A stretch of 41,911 bases of DNA from an uncultured Synergistaceae bacterium (GTDB lineage: Bacteria; Synergistota; Synergistia; Synergistales; Aminiphilaceae), in assembly GCA_937868015.1 (NCBI GenBank), contig CALMLW010000061.1, positions 1 to 41,911 on the forward strand, written 5' to 3'. Below are positions 25,772 through 33,899 of this stretch, piece after piece. The number at the start of each line of letters is the position of its first letter. Position 1 is the first letter of the stretch. The notes under the pieces were generated by a model that saw only the letters and a program-made list of their open reading frames with translations, did no database searches and was not told where the DNA came from. Made by a program: the position numbers and the translations under genes.

Positions 25772-25828
25772 GCGCGGCCCTAACGCGGCCCCCCTTTGGA
25801 ACGATCGCCCCGGGGAAACTCCGGGGAA

Positions 25829-25834
25829 TATAAT
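25829..25834 (+). promoter_or_regulatory. Perfect -10 box before the coiled-coil gene pair
   Basis: A consensus TATAAT lies 85 bases before the first coiled-coil start. No convincing -35 stands 16-18 bases upstream; TTGGAA at 25796-25801 is too far (27 bases). Confidence 0.4.
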
Positions 25835-25918
25835 GAGGGCACTTCGGGGAGCCCCGGCGGATAACCCCCGGCGGCGTCCCCTTTCGAGAAACGACACTCC
25901 CCCCCGAGGAGGCATGCC

Positions 25919-28714
25919 ATGGAGCCCCAGGACGTGCTGAAAACGGTGAGATCTCTGGCCCACCTCGACCTCTCCCGGATGGACGAAGGAACCCGGGAGC
26001 AGGTGGCCAGTGTCCTCACCTTCGCCCTGGAGAGCCTCCGCAAGGACTGGCTCTCCCCGGAGGAAGGGGCCCAGGAGCTTCGGGTGAGCCCCCGCCGCTT
26101 CCGGGCCATTCTGAAGCGCTACCAGATCCTGGAGCAGCAGCGTCTGGCCCTGGAGAACATCGAACGAGAAGAGGAACGCTTTATCGACACCATCCGGGAG
26201 CTTACCCCCTCTCCATCGGAGGGAGTTTCCGGGACTCCGGCGATGGTCTCCGCCCCGGAGGAGCCGGACCCCCTCCCCCGGGCCTCCGGAGGGAACGACG
26301 CCCCCCCGGAGGAGGCTAGCCCCTCTCCCGAAGAAACCCCGGCGGAAGGGAAAAGGGCCCCGCAGCCCGCCGCGCCTGCGGAGGGAACGCCGCCAGCGGA
26401 GATCGTCGAGGAAGCCCCCGAAACTTCCCCTTCATCGGAGGACCCGGAGGAAGACCCCTTCACCGATGCCCCCTCGGAGGGCCCTTCGGAGGCGGAAAAG
26501 TACTTTTCCCTGGAGGAGGAGAGCGCCCAGATGGCCCAGGCGCTCTTTGCCGCCGTCCAACACTCCTACGACGATGAGCTCCGAAGGTTGCGCCTGGCGG
26601 TGGAACGCCTTTCCTCCGACGGCGCCAGCCACCGGCATCAGTTCACGGAGCGCCTCGAAATCATGAACGATGCCTACCACAAGGCTCTGGATTCCCTGGT
26701 GGCCCGGGCCACCGAAGAGCGCCACCGGGGAGAGGAGTTCTTTTCCTCCCGGTGCGAGGACTTCGCCCGCTCCGTCCACATCACCGCCGCGAATCTCCGG
26801 GAAGAAAACGCCGTGTTGCGAAACAAATTCGCCTCGGCCCTCCGGGAGTGGACCGAAGAGAACGACGCCCTGCGCCATAGGTTCGCCGCAGCCCTTCAGG
26901 AATGGATCGAGGACAAGGAACGCTATGCCCTCGCCCTTCGGGAAAGCGCCGATCGATGTCGCCTCCTGGAAGAGCGGATGGAGACCCTGCGACAGGAGGG
27001 CCTTGCCGCCCGGGGAGAGGACCGCGCCCGCCAGGAGGCCCGGGAGGCCCAGATCGACCAAACCCTGGGGACCCTGGAGGAGCGGTGGCAGGAAGCCCGG
27101 GGAGCAGCGGAAGAGCTGAACCGCCGCTTGGATCGGGAGACGGCGGAGCTCGGACGTCGTATGGACCAAGGGACGGCGGAAATGAGCCACCGCCTGGAGC
27201 AGAGCTCCGCAGAGCTAAATCGCCGCCTGGAGCAGGAGACGGCGGAGCTCCGCCAGCGCCTGGACCAAGGGCAAGGGGATATCGCCCAGCGGGTGGAGAC
27301 CCTGCGACAGGAGGACCGAGCCGCTGGCAAAGAGGAACGGCGGCGTTTCGAGGAAAAAAACGCCCTGGCCTTGGAACGGCTCCGGAAGGAGGCCGAGGAC
27401 GCCCTGCGGGGCCACCGGCAATCCCTCCGGGAAGAGATGGACGCGCTGCGATCCCACCAGCAAGAGGAGCTCCAGGCCGCCCTAACCCTGGTGGCCGGAG
27501 AAAACGGCCGTCTGATGGAAGAAATGGACCGGCGACAGCGCGAGGCGGGAGAGCTCTGGGACCGGGAGATCTCCCGGAACCACGCCGCCCTGTCCCAAAA
27601 GATCCAACACCTCGCCCAAGACCTGGGGGCCCTCCAGGAAAGGTCTCAGACCCGCGAAGCGGCGTGGCGCCTCCAGGACGATGCCCTGCAGGGCGCCGTG
27701 GAAGACCTACGAAAAGAGATGGCCCGCTTTCAGGCCCAACTCATCGCCCGAGAGAGCGATCGAGACGGAGCGATGGCCGAAGAGGGACGGCGCCGGGAAG
27801 AGGAGCTGCATCGCTCCCTGGAAGAGGCCCTCCAGGACGTGCGCCGTCGCATCGATGCCGGGGATCAGCTCCGGGAGGAACGTCACGGCCAGATGGAGAC
27901 GCGCTGGAAGGCATTTTTGGAGGAGACCTCCAGGGAAACGGCCCGGCAGGCGGAAGCCATCGCCCGCATCCGGGAGGAGAAGATGAGCTCCAACGTGGAA
28001 ATCGCCAAGTCCCAGCAGTTCCAGGGTCAGATGCTAAAGATGATCAAAACGGATCTCATGGCCCTTTCCTCGGAGGCGAAAAAGGACCTGGCCCAACTGA
28101 AAGAGCGCTGCGTCCACCTGGAAAGGCATCGGACAGGAGAAGAGGGGCGCTTTGCCGGGGAGATCGCCGCCGTGGAACGCCGCCTGGCGGCGGTGGACGC
28201 CCTGAAGTCCGCCCTGCAGGGCGAGGTCCAAAAGCGGGAAGTGCTGACGGAGGAGATGGACCGACTGGGGCGCTATCAACAGGGCCTCTCCCAGGACCTC
28301 CAGGACCGGGAACGGCGGGAGGCAGAGGAGCGAGACGCCCTGGCCAAGGCCACGGCTCAACTGGCCGAAACGGTGGAATCTTTCCGGGACAAGGGGGAAG
28401 CCCTGGAACGGGAGGTAGCTCTGCATCGCAAGGCCCTGGGGAAGGACTTCGACGCCCTTCGGGAGAGCTGGAAGAGGATGGGGCAAGAGCTGGCGCTCCA
28501 GCAGAAGACCTTCGAGAGGGGCCTCGACTCCCTCCGGCAGGAGGGGCTGGACCGACAAGCCGAGGAGCGACACCGCCGGGAGGAGCTGGCCTCGGAGCTC
28601 CGGTCCGCCCTGGGGGCCATGGCGGACCATGTGGAAAAACTTCGGGTCTCTCAGGCTCCGCCCCCCCCCAAGGGGGCCATCGATTGGCTCTTCGGAGAAA
28701 AACCCCGGGAATGA
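25919..28714 (+). CDS. Large coiled-coil protein with N-terminal HTH-like segment
   Basis: A 931-residue protein I cannot assign to a named family. The N-terminal ~90 residues are helical, shared at the very start with the next gene (MEPQDVL...). They include a helix-turn-helix-like stretch, LSPEEGAQELRVSPRRFRAI (about residues 43-62). Residues 100-195 are a Pro/Glu/Ser-rich disordered region. From about 195 to 910 it is almost unbroken coiled coil, rich in Glu, Arg, Gln, Leu and Ala. It holds six successive 11-residue repeats at 399-464 (ELNRRLDRETA, ELGRRMDQGTA and so on). The C-terminus is a short Pro-rich hinge and a hydrophobic tip, IDWLFGEKPRE. There is no signal peptide or membrane helix, so it is probably cytoplasmic. 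The start is ATG 25919 after GAGGAGG. A scaffold, cytoskeletal or chromosome-organising role is only a guess. Confidence 0.85.
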   Translation: MEPQDVLKTVRSLAHLDLSRMDEGTREQVASVLTFALESLRKDWLSPEEGAQELRVSPRRFRAILKRYQILEQQRLALENIEREEERFIDTIRELTPSPSEGVSGTPAMVSAPEEPDPLPRASGGNDAPPEEASPSPEETPAEGKRAPQPAAPAEGTPPAEIVEEAPETSPSSEDPEEDPFTDAPSEGPSEAEKYFSLEEESAQMAQALFAAVQHSYDDELRRLRLAVERLSSDGASHRHQFTERLEIMNDAYHKALDSLVARATEERHRGEEFFSSRCEDFARSVHITAANLREENAVLRNKFASALREWTEENDALRHRFAAALQEWIEDKERYALALRESADRCRLLEERMETLRQEGLAARGEDRARQEAREAQIDQTLGTLEERWQEARGAAEELNRRLDRETAELGRRMDQGTAEMSHRLEQSSAELNRRLEQETAELRQRLDQGQGDIAQRVETLRQEDRAAGKEERRRFEEKNALALERLRKEAEDALRGHRQSLREEMDALRSHQQEELQAALTLVAGENGRLMEEMDRRQREAGELWDREISRNHAALSQKIQHLAQDLGALQERSQTREAAWRLQDDALQGAVEDLRKEMARFQAQLIARESDRDGAMAEEGRRREEELHRSLEEALQDVRRRIDAGDQLREERHGQMETRWKAFLEETSRETARQAEAIARIREEKMSSNVEIAKSQQFQGQMLKMIKTDLMALSSEAKKDLAQLKERCVHLERHRTGEEGRFAGEIAAVERRLAAVDALKSALQGEVQKREVLTEEMDRLGRYQQGLSQDLQDRERREAEERDALAKATAQLAETVESFRDKGEALEREVALHRKALGKDFDALRESWKRMGQELALQQKTFERGLDSLRQEGLDRQAEERHRREELASELRSALGAMADHVEKLRVSQAPPPPKGAIDWLFGEKPRE

Positions 28715-28772
28715 GAGGGGAAAAACCCGCCTCGCCCCGGCCTCTTTTCCATTTCGCCCCAGGAGGCATGCC

Positions 28773-29735
28773 ATGGAACCCCAGGACGCCCTCAATCGCA
28801 TAAAAGAGCTGGCCCGCCAGGACCCCACCCTGTTAAACGACGCCACGGGGGAGCGGATGGCCCACCTCTTGGCCTTCGTGCTCCGGGAATCGCAGCCGGG
28901 ACGCCCCATCGCCTCCCTGGCGGAGGGCGCCTCCGGGGGAGGAGAACGCTCCCCCGACTCCCCCCCACCCACCGTGGAAGAGGTCCTATCCCTCCTCCGC
29001 CGGGAGCAGGCCCTGAGAAGGGCTCCCCTGGCCCCGGGGAAGGAGGGAGAACGGCCCCGCCCCGGAGCGGGGGCCCCCTTCGATGCCCCGTCCCGCATCG
29101 TCGCCCTGGAGGACGCCTTTCGCACCCTCCGGGAACAGACCGCCGTGGCCCTGGAAGACCTCCGCCAGGAGTCGCGCCAGGCCCTCCACTCCCACGCCAA
29201 GCAGATCTCCCACCGCCTGGGCGACCTCCAGCGGGAGGCCGCCGGGCAACACATGACGATCCTATCCCGTTTCGTCGCGCTGGAGGCCCGCCTGGAGGAC
29301 CGATCTCACCGGGAGCTCCACCTCCACGAGCTCGTGGCCGACCAACGGAACGACCTGGAGGCCCTGATGGCCCTGGTGGTGGAGGAGGGCAAGGCCCTCC
29401 GACGGGAGATGGGCCAGGCCATCCCCCCGAAGGACCAGATCCCTCCCCGGGAAGAGACCTCCCCGGCCCCGGGGGGCGTGCCCCCGGAGAAAGACCCCCT
29501 CCCCGTCGATCCCCGAAGCCTTTACCAAGACCTGCGGCGCGACCTGAGGGAGACCCAGATCCTCGTCGCCCGATACCACACCCGCCTCACCCGAGAGCTG
29601 GTGACCCTGCGACGATCCGTGGAGGACTTGGAAGGGCGCCTGGGGCGCCGGGACGACCCCGCCCCCCTTTCGGAAGATCCCCTCCCTCCGGCGCCGCCCC
29701 CTCGGAGGCTTCTGGAGCCCCGGCGGGAAGGGTGA
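28773..29735 (+). CDS. Coiled-coil protein, short paralogue of the preceding gene
   Basis: A 320-residue protein of unknown function. Its first ~45 residues align with those of the previous protein (MEPQDALNRIKELARQDP against MEPQDVLKTVRSLAHLDL; then AHLLAFVLRES against ASVLTFALES). The DNA around both starts is nearly identical: AGGAGGCATGCCATGGA then CCCCAGGACG. The centre (about residues 105-215) is coiled coil (RIVALEDAFRTLREQTAVAL). A Pro-rich spacer, a second short coiled coil (about 245-290) and a Pro/Arg-rich tail follow. Start ATG 28773 is chosen by the conserved ribosome site; the frame open from 28629 overlaps the previous gene. There is no membrane segment. The spacing of 58 bases suggests one transcript with the larger paralogue. 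Confidence 0.85.
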   Translation: MEPQDALNRIKELARQDPTLLNDATGERMAHLLAFVLRESQPGRPIASLAEGASGGGERSPDSPPPTVEEVLSLLRREQALRRAPLAPGKEGERPRPGAGAPFDAPSRIVALEDAFRTLREQTAVALEDLRQESRQALHSHAKQISHRLGDLQREAAGQHMTILSRFVALEARLEDRSHRELHLHELVADQRNDLEALMALVVEEGKALRREMGQAIPPKDQIPPREETSPAPGGVPPEKDPLPVDPRSLYQDLRRDLRETQILVARYHTRLTRELVTLRRSVEDLEGRLGRRDDPAPLSEDPLPPAPPPRRLLEPRREG

Positions 29736-29758
29736 GGCCCGCCCGAGGGGGACCCCCC

Positions 29759-30526
29759 TCAGGGAGGCCCCGGAGAAAAAGCCTCGGGTTCCAGGGCCTT
29801 TTCCGTGAGAAACTTCCAGTATCGTTCCGGAATGAAGTGCTTCTGCAGCCGGGAATTGCGGCGATGTTCCACCGTGATGATCTCGAAGTATCGCTGCCAG
29901 AGGCGCCGGTAATCCCTTTCCCCCTCCGAAACGACCTTCAGGGCCCTCCGGGGGGCTTCCACCCCCCGGAGCTCGCCCCCTTCGCCGCACACCGCCTTGC
30001 CTCGCCCCACGTCGTGCAGCATCCATCGCTCGCCAGAAAGACGCGGGATGAAAAGAGGGCCCAGGAGCTCCAGCACGTCGTATCGGGGCGCCAAGGGGGC
30101 GTAGAGCACCCCCTGGAGGGGCTCGAACCGCGCCAATCCCGAGAGGCGGTGGACTTCCCTCAGGACCGCCCGCCGCGCCAGGTGCACGGAGCTCACCCGG
30201 GGATCTCCCCTCTGGAGGAAGAAGGCGGGCCCCTCCCGTCGCCCCAGGTCTAGGTAGCGCCAGAGGTGCCACGCCATACGAGGCCTCTCGGAGAGAAAAG
30301 CCACCATGACGGTGTCGAAGGTCCGGTCCCCCAGGCGGCGCCGCACCGCCCGGGCGAAGGCCTCCGCCTTCTTTTCGTCCGAGGGAACGAAGGCCGGAGA
30401 AAAGAGCGTGCCCTGGGACCCTTCTCCCTGTACCACCACATCGTCGGGAGTCTCTTGCCGCTGAAAAATCTCGGCGTAGGTGGACAGCAACCCCTCAAAG
30501 GAGCCGTCGAAGGCCCAGAGGGCCAT
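29759..30526 (-). CDS. DUF4130 / TIGR03915-type partner of the radical SAM DNA-repair protein
   Basis: A 255-residue protein matching the family described as a SAM-associated putative DNA metabolism or repair protein. The N-terminus ALWAFDGSFEGLLSTYAEIF is the family opening. ERPRMAWHLWRYLDLGRREG and the block FEPLQGVLYAPLAPRYDVLE are recognisable. The C-terminus RYWKFLTEKALEPEAF is also typical. The start is ATG 30526 (complement), one base beyond the TGA of the radical SAM gene, so the two are co-translated; the longer frame to 30712 runs into that gene. Known: this family nearly always sits beside the radical SAM protein, and its C-terminal part resembles uracil-DNA-glycosylase-like domains. 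Not known: the lesion or substrate. Confidence 0.88.
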   Translation of the reverse strand: MALWAFDGSFEGLLSTYAEIFQRQETPDDVVVQGEGSQGTLFSPAFVPSDEKKAEAFARAVRRRLGDRTFDTVMVAFLSERPRMAWHLWRYLDLGRREGPAFFLQRGDPRVSSVHLARRAVLREVHRLSGLARFEPLQGVLYAPLAPRYDVLELLGPLFIPRLSGERWMLHDVGRGKAVCGEGGELRGVEAPRRALKVVSEGERDYRRLWQRYFEIITVEHRRNSRLQKHFIPERYWKFLTEKALEPEAFSPGPP

Positions 30527-30527
30527 G

Positions 30528-31856
30528 TCACGCCCCTCCGGCGGCCACCGGATCACGCCGATCAGGAAAAGCCATCGCAGGGAACAGGGCCTCCGGCCCC
30601 CTCTTGGCTTCCCCCGCGTCGGCAAAGAGGGAGAGCTGGCGCCCCCAGGGGCTTTCTTTCCCATCGCCGATGCGGGGGCGCAAAAACGCGGGGTCCATCG
30701 TTCCCCCGCCACAGTGCCGGCCGTTGGCCATCAAGAAGTACCGGGCCCTCTTCATCACCACCCCGAGGCGAGGGAGGGCCAGCGCGTCCAGGCGGCGCTC
30801 CCGCCGGGCCGCCACGATGCGCTTGGCGGATTTCACCCCCACCCCGGGCACCCGCAGGAGCATCGCCAGGGGGGCGGTGTTGACCTCCACGGGGAAGAGA
30901 TCCAGGTGGCGCAGCGCCCAGGCCGCCTTGGGGTCGAGGTCGCCCTCGTACCGGGGGTGCGCCTCGTCCAGAAGCTCTTCGGCGGAAAAACCGTAGAACC
31001 GCAGGAGCCAATCCGCCTGATAGGTCCGGTGTTCCCGGCGGAGGGGGGGCGCCACGATGGGGGGAAGACGGTCGTCCGCCCCCACGGGGACGTAGGCGGA
31101 GTAGTACACCCGCCGCAGGGCGTAGCGGCGATAGAGCCCCTGGGCGAGGCGCAGGATCTGGAGATCGCTGTCTTCCGTGGCCCCCACGATGAGTTGGGTG
31201 CTCTGCCCTGCGGGGACAAAAAGGGGGGCCCGGGGAGATCGGGCCCGGTCCTCCTCCGCCTCTTTGATGTGCTCGGCGAGAAATCCCATGGGGCCCAAAA
31301 TCCCCTCCCGGGTCTTGGCGGGGGCCAGGCGCCGTAGCCCCGCCTCGGTGGGGAGCTCGATGTTGACACTCATGCGGTCCGCCAGGCGCCCCAGGCGGGA
31401 CACCAGCTCCGAAGAGGCCCCGGGGATGGCCTTGGCGTGGATGTATCCCCCGAAGGCATGGGTCCCCCGGAGCAAAGAAACGGTGCGGAGCATGAGCTCC
31501 ATGGTGGCGTCGGGACTTCCCACCACCCCGGAGCTTAAAAAAAGCCCCTCGATGTAGTTTCTTCGGTAGAAATTTATCGTGAGCTCCGCCAGCTCCTCGG
31601 GGGTGAGGGTGGCCCGGGGGGCGTTCCCGCTGGCTCGGTTGGCGCAGTAGGCGCAGTCGTAGACGCAGGCGTTGGACTGGAGGATCTTGAGCAGGGAGAT
31701 ACACCGCCCGTCGTCGCTCCAACTGTGGCACACGCCGTAAAACGACGCCGCCCCCATCCCCCCCTCCGTCCCCCGGCGGGAAGATCCGCTCGAGGCGCAG
31801 GAGGCGTCGTACCGGGCCGCCGCCCCCAGGATCTCCACCTTCCGCGCCAGATCCAT
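30528..31856 (-). CDS. Radical SAM protein of the putative DNA modification/repair type (TIGR03916)
   Basis: A 442-residue radical SAM enzyme. The [4Fe-4S] motif is CVYDCAYC (Cys-64, Cys-68, Cys-71, spacing CxxxCxxC), preceded by the family signature around HSWSDDGRCISLLKILQSN. The middle contains NIELPTEAGLRRLAPAKTRE, typical of this group. A helix-hairpin-helix near residues 333-350 (LLRVPGVGVKSAKRIVAARR) implies nucleic-acid binding. The start is ATG 31856 (complement) after AAAGGGGGG. It is third in a four-gene minus-strand unit behind two EFR1-type electron-transfer proteins and directly upstream of its DUF4130 partner. Radical SAM enzymes need a low-potential electron donor; the neighbouring flavodoxin/ferredoxin fusions are plausible donors, which is inference. 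Confidence 0.92.
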   Translation of the reverse strand: MDLARKVEILGAAARYDASCASSGSSRRGTEGGMGAASFYGVCHSWSDDGRCISLLKILQSNACVYDCAYCANRASGNAPRATLTPEELAELTINFYRRNYIEGLFLSSGVVGSPDATMELMLRTVSLLRGTHAFGGYIHAKAIPGASSELVSRLGRLADRMSVNIELPTEAGLRRLAPAKTREGILGPMGFLAEHIKEAEEDRARSPRAPLFVPAGQSTQLIVGATEDSDLQILRLAQGLYRRYALRRVYYSAYVPVGADDRLPPIVAPPLRREHRTYQADWLLRFYGFSAEELLDEAHPRYEGDLDPKAAWALRHLDLFPVEVNTAPLAMLLRVPGVGVKSAKRIVAARRERRLDALALPRLGVVMKRARYFLMANGRHCGGGTMDPAFLRPRIGDGKESPWGRQLSLFADAGEAKRGPEALFPAMAFPDRRDPVAAGGA

Positions 31857-31877
31857 GGCCGATTCCCCCCTTTGATC

Positions 31878-32663
31878 CTACCGCCCACTCCAGGCGAGAA
31901 AGCGCTCCGGGGAGACGGCGGGATGATGATAGCGATGGCGCCGGAGGGATGTGGTGGAGTTAAACTGCACCGCATGGACCGGACACCAGTGAAAGCAAGC
32001 CATACACTGGGTGCACCGCCCCATCCACCGGGGAAGGCCCTCCTCCCCCTGCTCCACGTTCCCCACGGGACACAAGGCCACACAGCGGCCGCACCGTACA
32101 CAGGAAGAAGTGGCGTAAAAAGACCGGTCCTTCGCTCCCACGGAAGCCAAGGCCGACCCGTTGGCCCAGCGAGAAAGCCACTCCATCGAGCTCCCCCCAG
32201 GTCTCTTTTCCCGTCGATTTCGGAGGTCTTCGACGATCCCTTCCAGGACCCCGTCGGCGCGATCCACCATGCGCCGGAGCTTGCCCCCCGAAGGAGAATC
32301 GTGAAGCGGCGAGTAATTTCCGGGCATCTTCACGTGAAACCCCCCCCGCACCCTCACGCCCCTCTGGGCCAGAAGGCCGACCCCCTGGGCCGCCGCCCCC
32401 AGGGGCCCCCCGCCGCTGGTGACGATGAGGTAGACCCAGCTCTCGGGGTCTACGGAAAGGCCCTCGATAAAGCGGTGTACCACCGCTGGGGCGCCGAAGG
32501 CATGTACCGGATAGCATATCCCCACGCTATCCCCCGAGGCCTCCGTCTCCTTGTCCTGGGCCAGGGCCATGTTGATCAGACGGGCACCCCCCAGCCCCTC
32601 TCCCACCCTCTCGGCCGCGTGCAACGTGTTCCCCGTACTGGAAAAAACGTAGATCTGATGCAT
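31878..32663 (-). CDS. EFR1-type ferredoxin (flavodoxin-like domain plus two 4Fe-4S clusters)
   Basis: A 261-residue fusion. The N-terminus is a flavodoxin-like fold with an FMN phosphate loop, YVFSSTGNTLHAAE, and later SVGICYPVHAFGAPAVVHRF. The C-terminus carries two 4Fe-4S motifs: CVRCGRCVALCPVGNV and CTQCMACFHWCPVHAV. It is a soluble electron carrier. Two adjacent ATGs are possible (32666 and 32663, complement); 32663 is seven bases after GGGGAGG and is preferred. It lies 21 bases upstream of the radical SAM gene and 65 bases downstream of a paralogue with the same architecture. The frame that remains open to 32915 enters that paralogue and is not coding. Confidence 0.88.
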   Translation of the reverse strand: MHQIYVFSSTGNTLHAAERVGEGLGGARLINMALAQDKETEASGDSVGICYPVHAFGAPAVVHRFIEGLSVDPESWVYLIVTSGGGPLGAAAQGVGLLAQRGVRVRGGFHVKMPGNYSPLHDSPSGGKLRRMVDRADGVLEGIVEDLRNRREKRPGGSSMEWLSRWANGSALASVGAKDRSFYATSSCVRCGRCVALCPVGNVEQGEEGLPRWMGRCTQCMACFHWCPVHAVQFNSTTSLRRHRYHHPAVSPERFLAWSGR

Positions 32664-32728
32664 CATGACCCCTCCCCTTCCATGCCTGGAGAGTTCTCTT
32701 TCCGGAGCAACATCGCCCCCCGAGCCCC

Positions 32729-33565
32729 TTATATCCCCCCGACATCCCCCGGGAAAGGCCCCTCCTCCCGCCGGGACACCCGGAAGGGCTTTTTGCGAAA
32801 GCCCCCCCGCATCTCCCCCAGGGAAACCCCGGGGTGATGGTAGGGCTCCCCTCCCCAGGGAAAGCGCCCCACCCGGATCGCCCCGACGGGGCACCAAGCA
32901 TAGCAGGCCCCGCACCCCTCACAAGAACCAAGCCACCGGGGACGGTGCATACCGTCCATGACGATATTTTCCACCGGACAGACCTCTCGACAGGTCCCAC
33001 ACCCCGTGCAATGCCCCTCCGCCCGGAAGGGAAGGCGCCGACGCCGGGCCAAAAGCCCCTCGTGAAAAAGATCGGTGACCCAGGAAAAGGCCCCCTCGAT
33101 CCCTCCCCCCCGGCGCTCCCTCACCGCCTCGGCCACCGCCGCCGCCGACTCCTCCTCCCGGGCCAGCCGCCCCTCCGGACGCCGGGCGAAGATCCCCCCC
33201 AGACGGGGAGGAAAACCGGAAGGCATGGCCACGGAAAAGACCGCGTCCAGGGCCACCCCCTGTTCCCGGAGGATGCGGGCCCCCTGGCGCCCCGCGCCAA
33301 AGGGCCTACCCCCGTGGGTCAGGAGAAGATAGCTCCAGGCTCCCCGTCGCAACACCACTTTGGCGAGGAAGGACTTCACCAGAGATGGCAGCCCCCCCGC
33401 ATAGACCGGCGAGGCGATCCCCACCGTGTCCCCCTGGGCCAGGACTGCGGCGTCGTGCCGGAGCCCGGACAAAAAGACGAGCTCCGCGTCCCCCAGGAGC
33501 TGCCCCGTGCGCTTCGCCAGGTGCCACGTGTTGCCCGTGCCGGAAAAGACAAAGATTTGGTGCAC
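32729..33565 (-). CDS. EFR1-type ferredoxin, paralogue of the next gene
   Basis: A 278-residue protein with the same build as its neighbour: flavodoxin-like N-terminus (FVFSGTGNTWHLAKRTGQLL; TVGIASPVYAGGLPSLVKSF) and a C-terminal pair of 4Fe-4S motifs (CTGCGTCREVCPVENI; CEGCGACYAWCPVGAI). The start is GTG 33565 (complement), reading MHQIFVFSGTGNT, after GAGAGGGGGG; the frame open to 33925 has no family-like sequence upstream. Both paralogues end in a similar His-His-Pro plus aromatic/basic tail, so they arose by duplication. It is first in the minus-strand unit leading to the radical SAM and DUF4130 genes. Two carriers for one enzyme might reflect different redox partners. Confidence 0.87.
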   Translation of the reverse strand: MHQIFVFSGTGNTWHLAKRTGQLLGDAELVFLSGLRHDAAVLAQGDTVGIASPVYAGGLPSLVKSFLAKVVLRRGAWSYLLLTHGGRPFGAGRQGARILREQGVALDAVFSVAMPSGFPPRLGGIFARRPEGRLAREEESAAAVAEAVRERRGGGIEGAFSWVTDLFHEGLLARRRRLPFRAEGHCTGCGTCREVCPVENIVMDGMHRPRWLGSCEGCGACYAWCPVGAIRVGRFPWGGEPYHHPGVSLGEMRGGFRKKPFRVSRREEGPFPGDVGGI

Positions 33566-33668
33566 CCATTCCCCCCCTCTCCACCGCGCCCCCCCCAAAG
33601 TCCCGTCATCGCAAGGTCCCCTTTCGCCGCCCTCCGCCGAGGCTCCGGGGCGGCCTTTTCCCCTGCGC

Positions 33669-33694
33669 CCCCCGAAAGCTTCGGGGGATTTTTT
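33669..33694 (+). terminator. Plus-strand Rho-independent terminator with no gene behind it
   Basis: CCCCCGAA (33669-33676), loop AGC, TTCGGGGG (33680-33687), then A and six T residues (33689-33694). It faces plus-strand transcripts, but the four genes to its left are all on the minus strand and the nearest plus-strand gene upstream ends at 29735. Confidence 0.75.
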
Positions 33695-33787
33695 CGTTGT
33701 CCCCGGCCATTTTACTCCATCTCCTCCGGAGGGAGGCCCCCCTTTCCGAAAAAGGGATACGAAAGCCGAACGAGACCCATCTTCTTG

Positions 33788-33816
33788 TTGCCAAAGCAGG
33801 AAGGTTTTACTATAGT
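33788..33816 (+). promoter_or_regulatory. Near-consensus sigma-70-type promoter
   Basis: TTGCCA (33788-33793, five of six), a 17-base spacer and TATAGT (33811-33816, five of six). It precedes the secreted-protein gene at 33900, implying a leader of about 78 bases. Confidence 0.8.
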
Positions 33817-33899
33817 AGGCCCGTTCCCCCGGGGACAGGGCATAAGAGGGATACGACCCAAGGCCCCTCCGGAGGACAATCAGACGGGAGGTGTATAAT

